Assembly (NCBI RefSeq): GCF_900215505.1
Contig: NZ_LT907844.1
Location: 2,861,001 to 2,925,000, forward strand
Reading direction: 5' to 3'
Source: Cohaesibacter sp. ES.047
Lineage (GTDB): Bacteria > Pseudomonadota > Alphaproteobacteria > Rhizobiales > Cohaesibacteraceae
Length of the DNA: 64,000 bases
The notes beneath the pieces are model-generated. The model was not told the DNA's origin, did not search any database, and saw only the letters and a list, made by a program, of their open reading frames with translations. Positions 26,090-35,065 of this stretch are shown here, one piece after another; position 1 is the stretch's first letter; every line of letters starts with the position of its first letter. The position numbers were made by a program, and so were the translations under genes.

Positions 26090-27541
26090 ATGAATAACTA
26101 CGACAAGCTCATACTTGCCATTGATGGCGGCACTCAAAGCACGAAGGTCGTTCTGTTCGATCTGCTCGGACATGAAGTCTGTTCTCACAGCGTCGCCTTG
26201 CGCCCGATGCATCTCTACGGAGAGGGTCGGGCCGAGCACCCTGACGACGATCTGTGGGACAGCCTCAAGGAAGCCTGCTATAAGATGTTCGACAAGTTTG
26301 ATGGCAACCGGGCGGATATTCTCGGCGTCGGGCTTGGCTCCATCCGTTGCTGTCGTGCAATCATGAAGGCGGACGGATCCCTTGCCTCTCCGGTTCAGAG
26401 CTGGATGGATATCCGTCTTTCCCGCCCCTATGAGCATGAGGACGAAGCCGCTCGATATGTGACCACCACGACCGGTTATCTGACCCATCGGCTGACTGGT
26501 GAGACGCGTGATACCCGTGCCAACTATGTCGGCCCCTGGCCCATTGATCCCGTGACTCTGGACTGGTTCGAAGACCGGGGACAATTTGATGCCTACGCAA
26601 CGCCGCGAGAGATGCTGTTTGATCTGGTCGATCCTGCAAGCGTTCTGGGGGCTGTGACCAAGGCAGCCTCACTGGCGACCGGAATCCCTCAAGGTATCCC
26701 GGTCGTGTCGACGGCCAATGACAAGGCGGTTGAGGGACTTGGCGCCGGGCTGCTTAACAACGGCACAGCCCTTGTCTCGCTGGGTACCTACATCACCTCG
26801 ATGATGGTCGGGGACGAGAACCGCCTTGATACGGTCGACTACTGGAGCAATCCGGGCGCCATTGCCGGAGAGTTCCTTTATGAAAGCAACGGCATAAGAC
26901 GCGGCATGTCCACAGTAACGTGGGTGAAGGAGTTGCTGGGTGGTGATGTCGTTCGCGAAGCGGAACGGCGAGGGATGTCTCCGGAAGCCTTTCTCAACGA
27001 GAAGGCAAAGCAAGAGACCGCACCCGGATCTGATGGGCTTTATACGCTGCTTCACTGGTTGGCCCGTCCCACCCACGCCTATGAACGCGGGATGTTTGTC
27101 GGCTTCAATGGCGGTCACGAGGGCATCCATATCTTCCGGTCGGTGCTAGAGGGCATTGCCATGACCATGAAGAACAATGTTCAGGCCATGGTCGATGAAA
27201 GGGGATGCGATCTGACCGGTATCATTGTCAGCGGAGGCGGTTCCAACGGGGATTTGTTCATGCAGATCTTTGCCGACGTGTTCGGTGTACCCGCCTGCCG
27301 CAATGAGGTGAACGGATCGGCAAGTCTGGGGGCGGCCATGTGCACGGCGCTGGCGCTCGGGGTCTACAAAGACAAGGATGAGGCGATTACCAACATGGTG
27401 CGCCGCAAGGATGTCTTTGATCCAATTCCCGAAAATGTCGCGCTCTACAAGTCGATCAACGAGACGGTCTACCGGCATCTCGGAACTCCAATGGAGGACT
27501 TGCTGCGCAAATCCCACGCCATTTTTCATGGCGATGCCTGA
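26090..27541 (+). CDS. FGGY-family carbohydrate kinase
   Basis: A full-length FGGY kinase of 483 residues from the ATG at 26090; a GTG two codons upstream is an alternative start. LAIDGGTQSTKVVLFD is the N-terminal phosphate loop. SWMDIRL lies near the sugar site, STANDKAVEGLGAGL marks the second ATPase lobe, and IVSGGGSNGDLFMQIFADV is the FGGY signature. It is the last gene of the operon, followed by a terminator hairpin at 27573-27600. It should phosphorylate the sugar or polyol made by the upstream dehydrogenases, a product that could in turn be the RpiR effector. It is not closely similar to the partial kinase at the window start. Confidence 0.92.
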   Translation: MNNYDKLILAIDGGTQSTKVVLFDLLGHEVCSHSVALRPMHLYGEGRAEHPDDDLWDSLKEACYKMFDKFDGNRADILGVGLGSIRCCRAIMKADGSLASPVQSWMDIRLSRPYEHEDEAARYVTTTTGYLTHRLTGETRDTRANYVGPWPIDPVTLDWFEDRGQFDAYATPREMLFDLVDPASVLGAVTKAASLATGIPQGIPVVSTANDKAVEGLGAGLLNNGTALVSLGTYITSMMVGDENRLDTVDYWSNPGAIAGEFLYESNGIRRGMSTVTWVKELLGGDVVREAERRGMSPEAFLNEKAKQETAPGSDGLYTLLHWLARPTHAYERGMFVGFNGGHEGIHIFRSVLEGIAMTMKNNVQAMVDERGCDLTGIIVSGGGSNGDLFMQIFADVFGVPACRNEVNGSASLGAAMCTALALGVYKDKDEAITNMVRRKDVFDPIPENVALYKSINETVYRHLGTPMEDLLRKSHAIFHGDA

Positions 27542-27572
27542 GCCGTTTAAACGCGTTCAAAAACTCATCTGT

Positions 27573-27600
27573 GGATGCGGGGCAAACAGGCCCCGCATCC
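27573..27600 (+). terminator. Hairpin terminator after the kinase operon
   Basis: GGATGCGGGGC (27573-27583) pairs with GCCCCGCATCC (27590-27600), an 11-bp perfect stem with a 6-base loop. Only two T bases follow at once, so termination may be partial. Confidence 0.7.
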
Positions 27601-27636
27601 TTCGCATTCGGGGCTGGCATTTGAAGGGAGGATCTC

Positions 27637-28505
27637 ATGACCGAGCGCAAAAAAAAGGTGGTCGTCGCCCAGCATCGGCCTGTGTTTTCAGTCCGTGCTA
27701 TGTGCCGGTGTCTGTCCATTCATCCCAGTGGTTTCTATTCCTGGCTGAAGCAGCCCTCGAGCAACAGAGCACTTGAAGACCAGAGGCAAACGGATCTGAT
27801 CCGGCAAGTCTGGGATGATAGTGGCAAAGTCTATGGTTATCGCAAGATCCATGATGATCTTCTGGATATGGGCGAGAGCAGCTGCCCCAATCGTGTTGCC
27901 CGGCTAGCCAGCTTGGCCGGGATCCGAGCTCAAATTGGCTATAAACGGAAGCATGGAAAATATGGCGGCAAACCGTCCCTTGTGGTCGACAATCACTTGA
28001 ACTGGCAGTTCGAAGTCGAGGCTCCGAATATGGTATGGGTGACGGACATCACATATATCAAGACGCAGGAAGGCTTTGCCTATCTGGCAGTCGTGATTGA
28101 CCTGTTCTCCCGCATGGTTGTCGGTTGGTCTCTACAGCAGCGCCAGACGACGGATGTTGTGCTGAGAGCTCTGCTTATGGCGGTCTGGCGTCGTAAACCC
28201 AGACAGAAGGTTCTGATCCATTCCGATCAAGGCTCACAATTTACAAGCATTGATTGGGCGACATTCCTGCGGCAGCATAATCTTGAGCACAGCATGAGCA
28301 GGCGGGCAATTGCCATGACAATGCTGTTGCCGAAAGCTTTTTCAACCTGCTCAAGAGAGAACGCATCCGGCGACGAGACTACAAAACAAGGGCTGATGCC
28401 AGACAGGACATCTTCGACTACATCGAAATGTTCTACAATCCAAAACGCAAACACGCTACAAACGAAATGCTCTCGCCAGCCGAGTACGAGCGACAGAAAA
28501 TTTGA
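27637..28505 (+). pseudogene. IS3-family transposase OrfB with frameshift
   Basis: Opens MTERKKKVVVAQHRPVFSVR and contains the retroviral-type integrase core: D in MVWVTDITYIKT, D in LIHSDQGSQFTS and E in AVAESFFNLLKRERIRRRDY. The last part lies in another frame: a single-base loss near 28300, in SMSRRGNCHDNA, shifts the frame. The true end is the TGA at 28503-28505. No OrfA is present upstream, since the kinase operon terminator directly precedes it. The element is a 5'-truncated, inactive copy. Confidence 0.88.
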
Positions 28506-28537
28506 AGCCCCAAGGTGTCTACAATTCTAGGGGCAAT

Positions 28538-28700
28538 TCAGATCCGCTTCAGGCGTATGAGGACTTTACAGAAGTTTGTTTCCATTCACGCATCAGTTTA
28601 CAACCATTTCAATCAGGAGCGAGGCCTCTACAGCAGACCAAATTTCAAGCTAAACCGTAACGCCGCTCTCGCAGAGTGGCGAGGTCTTTGTGCGGCATAA
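28538..28700 (+). pseudogene. IS6-family transposase, C-terminal fragment
   Basis: Reads RFRRMRTLQKFVSIHASVYN through RPNFKLNRNAALAEWRGLCA then stop, the C-terminus of IS6-family transposases. The DDE core is gone. Confidence 0.75.
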
Positions 28701-28798
28701 CCGTCGAAGATGTTGGTCCTCTTTGGCCAAGTTCAAGTTTGTCTGACAGTGCCCGCCAGGGTTACCCGACGGGCTTTGCCTCTATTTGGTAGAGGCAA

Positions 28799-28880
28799 GA
28801 TGTTCGACTACATCGAGATTTTCTACAATCCAAACGAAAGAACGCCAGCAAAGACAGGCTATTAAGCCTACGAATTCAAA
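28799..28880 (+). pseudogene. Small IS3 OrfB C-terminal scrap
   Basis: MFDYIEIFYNPNERTPAKTG matches the C-terminal part of the OrfB at 27637-28505 (FDYIEMFYNPKRKHA). It is a second, diverged fragment. The following 270 bp up to 29154 are AT-rich with no gene. Confidence 0.6.
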
Positions 28881-29154
28881 CGGCATCATCAAGGAAACGG
28901 GATTCTTCAAGCATTCGAAATTGGAGTCTCTGAAATTTTCCTTAACAGGCATTCTGTACTTTCTAGCTTTCTCAATTTAGTCTGTTATCTATATTTCCAA
29001 AGGTCATTTCATATACAAATTGGTTAGTTTTGTTTTTAATCAGTTTTTAATCGCCTACCACCTTATTTGCTCGAACACGATACAAGAAAAACCATAAACA
29101 ATGTCGTTTCGCTGAGTGCGTTATTCAGACTGTTGTATTCCAAGGTGGAAAATC

Positions 29155-29214
29155 ATGCTCAAGAACATACCTGTCACGCTGAAGATATTTGGCGGCTTAG
29201 GAATAATATTGTTA
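29155..29214 (+). pseudogene. 5' end of a methyl-accepting chemotaxis gene, cut by IS630
   Basis: ATG at 29155 reads MLKNIPVTLKIFGGLGIILL, the cytoplasmic tip and first half of transmembrane helix 1 of a chemoreceptor. It is separated from the rest of the gene (30379 onward) by an IS630-type element. Joining TTG-TTA at 29209-29214 to CTC at 30379 gives GIILLLLVVTGATGAL, an unbroken helix. A GGTGG upstream at about 29144 could be the ribosome binding site. Confidence 0.85.
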
Positions 29215-29296
29215 TACCAAGGGCGTGAAGTTCTGACTCTTTAGGGATTCCATTTTTAGCACTGGCGTGATTCAACATGGCAAAGGAGATTTTGCC

Positions 29297-29818
29297 ATGT
29301 CTGCCGCTTTGATTCTTAGCGATGCTTTTGACGCCGATAGTTTGCGCCGTCTTGCCAAAGGATGCCGCAATGCCAAACAGAGCCGCCGCCTACTGGCCAT
29401 TGCGGCTGTCTATGACGGCATGAACCGTGCTGATGCCGCCAAAGTCGGCGGTATGGACCGCCAGACTTTGCGAGATTGGGTTCTTCGCTTCAATGAGCAA
29501 GGCACCGATGGTCTTGTCGACATCAAAGCAACCGGCGCTCCCATGCGCTTGAGCCCAGAACAGCTCGAAGAGTTTGTTGCTATCGTTGAAACCGGTCCTG
29601 ATCCTGAGAAGGACGGCGTCTCTGTCTGGCGTAGCCAGGATCTGGTGCGTGTGATCCAAGAGCGGTTTGGGGTCTCCTACAAGGAACGTGGAGTACGGGA
29701 TCTTTTGCGCCGCATGGGGTATGTGCGCATATCTGGTCGACCTCAACATCCAGAACAAAAGCCTGAAGTCATTGATGCTTTCAAAAAAACTTCTCCGCAA
29801 CGTTGGCAGCGCATGTAG
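29297..29818 (+). CDS. IS630-type transposase, N-terminal frame
   Basis: 173 codons with tandem helix-turn-helix domains (CRNAKQSRRLLAIAAVYDGM, NRADAAKVGGMDRQTLRDWV; then LVRVIQERFGVSYKERGVRD). At FKK an A7C tract is met; slipping back one base continues as KKNFSATLAAHVGHLPKNKP into the catalytic frame. The ATG follows GGAGAT. Alone it lacks catalytic residues. Confidence 0.83.
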   Translation: MSAALILSDAFDADSLRRLAKGCRNAKQSRRLLAIAAVYDGMNRADAAKVGGMDRQTLRDWVLRFNEQGTDGLVDIKATGAPMRLSPEQLEEFVAIVETGPDPEKDGVSVWRSQDLVRVIQERFGVSYKERGVRDLLRRMGYVRISGRPQHPEQKPEVIDAFKKTSPQRWQRM

Positions 29819-30363
29819 GCCATTTGCCAAAGAACAAGCCCATCGAGATTTGGTGGCAAGATGAGGCTAGGCTTGGTCAGAAGAATGGACTGGCCCGACT
29901 ATGGGCAAAAAAGGGAACCAGACCACGTCTGCCAGCCGATCAGCGATATAAAAATGCCTATCTGTTCGGTGCAATATGTCCAGCGCGTGGCGTTGGCGCG
30001 GGATTGATGATGCCTTTTGCAAATACACAGGCCATGCAAATGCACCTCGAAGAAGTCTCAAGGACAGTGGCGCGCGGCGCTCATGCCGTGGTGCTGATGG
30101 ATCGTGCCGGATGGCATACGACAAGCAGACTCAACGTGCCCAAGAATATCACCATCCTCCTGTTGCCTTCCAAATCACCGGAACTGAACCCAGTTGAGAA
30201 TATTTGGCAGTATCTGCGCGGTACCTTCCTGTCCAATCGGGTCTTCGAAGACTATGCCGCCATTCTTGATGCTGGTTGCCAAGCATGGAAGAGCCTCTCC
30301 GCCAACCCAACCATCATCCATTCAATAGGTATGAGAAAATGGGCTCAAGAAGGTCAGAATTAA
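29803..30363 (+). CDS. IS630-type transposase, catalytic frame
   Basis: The DDE domain: D in IEIWWQDEARLGQKN, D in HAVVLMDRAGWHT, E in SKSPELNPVENIWQYL. The frame is open back to the A7 tract at about 29782-29788. A minus-one frameshift there would give one protein of about 355 residues, the usual length. The pseudogene at 38221-38732 is a decayed relative. Confidence 0.83.
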   Translation: MAAHVGHLPKNKPIEIWWQDEARLGQKNGLARLWAKKGTRPRLPADQRYKNAYLFGAICPARGVGAGLMMPFANTQAMQMHLEEVSRTVARGAHAVVLMDRAGWHTTSRLNVPKNITILLLPSKSPELNPVENIWQYLRGTFLSNRVFEDYAAILDAGCQAWKSLSANPTIIHSIGMRKWAQEGQN

Positions 30364-32325
30364 ATGCCGTTGGTATTACTCTTGGTAGTGACCGGGGCAA
30401 CCGGTGCGCTGAACCTCAGCAATGGCAACGATCAATTCAAACGGTATCGCTCAATCGCTTTGCAATCCACTATGGCTGGTCGCGTCCAGGCCAATCTTTT
30501 GGAAACGCGGCTTGCGGTGAAGAACTTCATTCTCAATGGTTCTAAAGAAGCCATCGCGATGGTCGAAAAGAGAGCGTCCAGTACGCTTGAACTTGCCGGA
30601 AAATTGGATGAGCAGGTCGACTCCGATGCGAAGAATAAGGCCGTCGAGGTCGCTTCAGAAGCAATGCGGACTTATATTCAGGCGTTTGGTACAGTCACCT
30701 CCTTGCAGGAGGTTAGGAACAAGCTTGTTCATGATTCACTGGATGTCTTGGGGCCGCAGATTGAGCAAAATCTGACGGCCGTGATGAAAAGTGCCTACGA
30801 AGATAGCGATACCACTGCCGCCTACTATGCGGGTAACTTACAACGCAATCTTTTGCTGATGCGTTTGTACTCAGGCAAGTTTCTGATTTCCAACAAGCAG
30901 GCAGACTTTGAACGGGCAATGCGCGAATCTGAAGAATTCAGGGCAAATTACGAAACCCTGATCGCCTCATTGCAAAACTCTGAGAGAAGAATGCGGTCCC
31001 AAGAAGCTGTGAAACTCTTTACTGATTATGTGTCTGCGTTCAAAGAAGTTCATGAAACCATACGTCAGAGAAATAAGATCATTGCCGACACGCTTGATAC
31101 GATTGGGCCCAAAATTGCCTCCGAGATGGAGCAGTTGAAGCTCGGTGTGCAGAAGGAGCAGGACTCTTTAGGTCCCGAAGCGACAGCTGCCTTGGAAACT
31201 GCAGTGAAAATCACGATTGCAATTGTGTCAATCAGCATACTTCTGGGTTCCCTTACTGTCTGGTTTATCGGTATGGGGATCTCCAAACCCATCCAGTCAA
31301 TCACCCTTTCCATGAAGTCACTGGCGGAAGGCAACAAAGCGACTGAGATTCCGGATCAGAACCGCAAGGACGAGGTTGGCCTGATGGCTGCTGCTGTGCA
31401 GGTTTTCAAGGAAAATATGATCAGGACCGACGAACTTGCCGAGCGTGAAGCGAAAGATGCAGAGGCTCGGGAAACGCGCTCCCGTCTGATCGAGCAATTG
31501 ACACAGGACTTCGACGCTAACATTTCCGATTTGCTGGGCGCTGTTGCCAGCGCTTCGACAGAAATGGAAACAACTGCGCAATCCATGTCGAACATTGCCA
31601 GTGACACAAACAATCGAGCCTCGACAGTGGCCGAAGCTGCGGAAAACGCTTCATCCAACGTTCAAACTGTGGCGAGCGCAACCGAAGAGCTCAGCTCTTC
31701 AATTCAGGAAATCTCCCGTCAGGTATCCCAATCTGCGGAAATTGCTGAAAGGGCAGTTGAACAGGCTGCAAGTACGGACCAGCAGGTTCAGGGCCTTGCC
31801 GTTGCTGCTCAGAAGATCGGAGATGTCATCAAACTGATCTCCGATATTGCAGAACAAACCAATCTGCTTGCGCTCAATGCAACAATTGAGGCAGCCCGGG
31901 CTGGTGAAGCTGGAAGGGGCTTTGCAGTTGTCGCATCTGAAGTGAAAGAGCTTGCGAGCCAGACCGGCAAGGCGACGGAGGAAATCGGTCAGCAGATCTC
32001 AAATATCCAGGCTGAGACAGAAGGTGCTGTTGCTGAGATTCAGAATATCGGTAAAACGATTGCAGACATCAACGGAATTGCCTCCGGAATTGCATCGGCA
32101 GTCGAGGAACAGACCGCTGCTACTCAAGAAATTGCGATCAGTGTTGAACATACGGCAGCAGGAACTGGGGAGGTAACTTCCAACATTCAGGAAGTAACAC
32201 GCGCAGCCGGTGAGACAGGAGACGCAGCATCTCAAGTCACAGCGACCGCGTCTGAGCTTAGCAACAAGTCAGAGCAGCTCAAGGCACAGGTCGAGAAATT
32301 CCTGGCAGAAGTCAGGGCTGCTTGA
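30364..32325 (+). pseudogene. Methyl-accepting chemotaxis protein, main 3' part
   Basis: Native sequence starts at 30376; the first ATG in this frame (30364) is IS-derived. The protein has the rest of TM1 (LLLVVTGATGAL), a helical periplasmic sensor of about 250 residues, TM2 (TIAIVSISILLGSLTVWFIG), a HAMP domain (SKPIQSITLSMKSLAEGN) and a long cytoplasmic signalling coiled coil. The hairpin tip is conserved (NLLALNATIEAARAGEAGRG). The rebuilt receptor is 668 residues. The split copy could still be translated from the IS-borne ATG, but would lack the cytoplasmic N-terminus and half of TM1. The ligand is unknown; it sits near the catabolic operons. A terminator follows at 32329. Confidence 0.88.
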
Positions 32326-32328
32326 ACT

Positions 32329-32364
32329 GAAAGAGGGAGTTGAGGTTGTTCAACTCCCTCTTTC
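32329..32364 (+). terminator. Terminator hairpin after the chemoreceptor gene
   Basis: A perfect 14-bp stem, GAAAGAGGGAGTTG (32329-32342) with CAACTCCCTCTTTC (32351-32364), and an 8-base loop. It begins three bases after the stop codon and is followed by ATCTTT. Confidence 0.8.
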
Positions 32365-32479
32365 ATCTTTCCGATAGTTGAGCGAACGGGATGCGGCAAC
32401 TGATCGTGAAGAATGTCGGAAGGCTTGAACGATTATGCGTTTTTTGCAGCAACCAATGATAACCGCTGAACAAAAATTG

Positions 32480-32846
32480 ACCTAGCCCGTATTATTCACG
32501 ATGCCCTCCCATTTTCCAGCCCCGATTTTGGCCGCATTGATTGGTTGCGGATCAAGTGCGCTGAGAATGCTTGTACTTTTGGAACGCGTTAGAGTTGACA
32601 GTTACGGGTTCATCAGGGCACCTGCTGCCCTTGGTTTCAGGGCGGTGCCGACTGTCTGGGTGCTCTGAGTTTGTTGGCAATGTTTGTGAAGAGGTCGGCC
32701 TCGGGACAGCCTGCTGCATATGCAAGACCGATACGACTTGCAAATTCCTGCACTCGGACTGCAATTTTCAGAAGGCGTAACCGGATGGTAGAGAATTCGG
32801 CCTTGGCCATCTCCAGGGGCGATGGGATCATCTCCTTGAGGGTCTT
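32480..32846 (-). pseudogene. IS1380-family transposase, C-terminal fragment and end
   Basis: On the minus strand, AKAEFSTIRLRLLKIAVRVQ and ACPEAD-like downstream residues (AAGCPEADLFTNIANKL) are the C-terminus typical of IS1380 transposases. It is fused in frame to the end of the IS481 transposase next to it, and the stop is at 32637. CCTAGCCCGTATTATTCACG near 32481 is probably this element's terminal repeat. The catalytic domain is missing. Confidence 0.65.
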
Positions 32847-33790
32847 GTTCGGTCCCGGGATTTGATGGATCGGATTCATTTTGAATCTTTCCGGATCCTC
32901 TGTCCACTTTTTGCAGATAAATTCGTATGGGGTCAGGCCCCTTAGCGTCTTCAATCGTCTAGCGAAGTTGTAGGCATCTATGAAAACAGCCAGATGCTTC
33001 TGGAGTTGCTCGTGATCGTCGTAATGGAACCGTATGACGGTGGCATCCTTAATAGTCCGGTTCATCCTCTCGACCTGACCGTTGGTCCTTGGGTGCTTCA
33101 CTTTTGTCAGGCGGTGTTCAATGCCGTTTCCAGTGCAGACCCGGTCAAAGATGTGCTGGAACTCATGGAGATCGCGAGACCGATTGGTGAACTGGATGCC
33201 ATTGTCGGTCAGAACAGTATGGATAGTATAGGGCACCGTGGCGACCAGATTGCGCAGGAACTGTGCAGCATTCATCTTTCCTGCCTTGGTATAGAGTTCA
33301 ACGAAGGCATACTTGGAAGTCCGGTCAATAGCCACAAAGAGATAGAGCTTGCCTTCAGCTGTCTGTACCTCGGCAATATCGATATGGAAATAGCCGATCG
33401 CATAGCTCTTGAAACGCTTCTTTGGCTGCTTGTCGCCTTCGACACTCGGTAGTCGCGAAATTCCGAGTCGTTGCAGGCATCTGTGCAGTGAAGAGCGCGT
33501 CAGATGCGGGATTGTCGGCTGGAATGCATAAAGGCAATCGTCGAGAGGCAACAAGGTATGCCTGCGGAAGGCGACAATGGTCGTTTTTCTTGCCGCGAAA
33601 GCACCGTCGAACGTGGCTCCTTCGGTCCGGTTCTTAAGTCCGCTTGTGAGGTGCGCTTCTTCCACTTGACGACCGTTTTCTGATTGATGCCGTATCGCTT
33701 GGAAAGCACTCTCAGGCTCTCTTGACTATTTTGTATTGCTCGACGGACTGCCTCTGTCGTCGTGGCGCTGCCGTGTAGAACACGGCCCAT
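32847..33790 (-). pseudogene. IS481-family transposase, frameshifted
   Basis: The start MGRVLHGSATTTEAVRRAIQ (ATG at 33788-33790) and HTH RVLSKRYGINQKTVVKWKKR are in one frame. After a shift near 33605 the frame continues VAFRRHTLLPLDDCLYAFQP, with the integrase core: D in YFHIDIAEVQT, D in VLTDNGIQFTN, E in RTNGQVERMNRTIKD. The usual C-terminus NPIHQIPGPN has lost its stop and reads on into an IS1380 remnant. The frameshift makes it a pseudogene unless frameshifting occurs. Confidence 0.85.
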
Positions 33791-33941
33791 AGTGCTTCCC
33801 TCCATTCAAATGAGAAAGGGCACCATCAAAGCTTGGGAGCAAACACCTAGACGAGTGTCGGCTAATGGGATGTACCGGCTGCTTCCCCCAACTCAGCAGG
33901 TTATAGTTTGACTGTTTCACCTGCAGATTAGGAGAAGCGGC

Positions 33942-35039
33942 ATGACGAAGAAAGCAATTGATACCTTGATGTCGATTGGCATCGATATCGGCAAGGACAC
34001 GTTCCATTTGGTTGGTTTTGATTCCGATGGCCAGCTTGTTCTGCGCAAGAAGATAAAACGACTTGGCTTGCTGCAGACTTTCGACAAGCTTCCAAGATGC
34101 GTTGTCGGCATGGAGGCGTGCCTCAGCGCCCACTTTGTCAGTCGATGCTTGCGCAAACTCGGGTTCAAACCTCGGATCATCCCTGCCATTTATGTGAAGC
34201 CCTTCATCAAGGGCCAGAAGAATGACTACAATGATGCTGAGGCCATTGCGGAGGCAGCCTTGCGGCCGAACTTGCCGACAGTGCCAGAGAAAAGCCAGGA
34301 CCAGCTCGACCTGCAAGCACTCCATCGTGTCAGGTCCCGCTTGGTGTCCCGTCGCACAGCAACGATAAACCAGATCCGTGCATTTTTGATTGAACAGGGC
34401 ATTACGGTTCGCAAGGGGCTGCGGGCTTTGAAAAATTCCTTCGAAACCATTCTCGAACAGCGCAAAGATGAGATATCGCCCCGAATGCGCAGTATCCTGT
34501 TTGGCCTCTATGGAGACTGGCTCTGGCTTGATGACAGGATTGAGGCTGTCTCCAAGGAGATAGAAGAGATCAGCCAAAGGGAAGAAAACTGCATCAACGT
34601 GATGACGATCCCCGGCATTGGTCCGGTAATCTCGACTGCGATGGTTGCTGCTGTCGGAACTGGAGAAGCCTTTGATCGAGCGCGCGATTTTGCCGCCTGG
34701 GTCGGTTTGGTTCCCCGTCAACACAGCACAGGGGGCCGAACAATACTTGGACGCATATCGAAACGGGGCAGCCGATATTTGCGGATGCTCTTTGTGCAAG
34801 CGGCGAGGGTTATTCTGATGCGATCCAATCGATGGCCAGACTTCAGTTTTGGTGAATGGCTGATAAGGGCATCAGAACGCATGAACCAGAACAAGCTGGC
34901 GATAGCTTTGGCCAACAAACTGGCCCGGATGGCTTGGAGTATCCTCAGACACAAAACGGCGTTTGATGCGCCCAAGAAATGCGGTCGAGATTGGAATCTG
35001 AAACCATTTTCGGCCTCAAAGGAGTTCGCGATAGACTGA
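33942..35039 (+). CDS. IS110-family transposase (RuvC-like DEDD)
   Basis: A full-length 365-residue IS110 transposase. The N-terminal RuvC-like domain shows D in SIGIDIGKDTF, E in VVGMEACLSAHF and D residues in KGQKNDYNDAEAIAEA. The C-terminal transposase_20 domain shows INVMTIPGIGPVISTAMVAA and HSTGGRTILGRISKRGSRYL. AGGAG lies 8 bp before the ATG. Only about 26 bp follow the stop before IS256 copy 2 begins, so the right end of this element is probably missing. Flanking non-coding ends of IS110-type elements encode the bridge RNA that guides recombination; here only the left side (about 33830-33941) is left to do so. Confidence 0.9.
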   Translation: MTKKAIDTLMSIGIDIGKDTFHLVGFDSDGQLVLRKKIKRLGLLQTFDKLPRCVVGMEACLSAHFVSRCLRKLGFKPRIIPAIYVKPFIKGQKNDYNDAEAIAEAALRPNLPTVPEKSQDQLDLQALHRVRSRLVSRRTATINQIRAFLIEQGITVRKGLRALKNSFETILEQRKDEISPRMRSILFGLYGDWLWLDDRIEAVSKEIEEISQREENCINVMTIPGIGPVISTAMVAAVGTGEAFDRARDFAAWVGLVPRQHSTGGRTILGRISKRGSRYLRMLFVQAARVILMRSNRWPDFSFGEWLIRASERMNQNKLAIALANKLARMAWSILRHKTAFDAPKKCGRDWNLKPFSASKEFAID

Positions 35040-35065
35040 CTGCATGGAACGGAAAAATACGCCCC

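Larger units (their letters stand above)
29215..30375 (+). mobile_element. IS630-family element, second type, within the chemoreceptor gene
   Basis: The ends TACCAAGGGCGTGAAGTTCT (29215) and the complement of TACCAACGGCATTTAATTCT (ending 30375) form an inverted repeat. It is flanked by TTA (29212-29214 and 30376-30378), equivalent to a TA duplication with one ambiguous base. The element plus one TTA is 1,164 bp, a multiple of three, and its removal restores the chemoreceptor frame. It is unrelated in detail to the other IS630 pair in this window. Confidence 0.85.

Noticed and set aside
33726..34799. A 357-codon minus-strand frame opposite the IS110 transposase
   Set aside because: No family motifs and no ribosome binding site; the IS110 recombinase on the plus strand explains the region.
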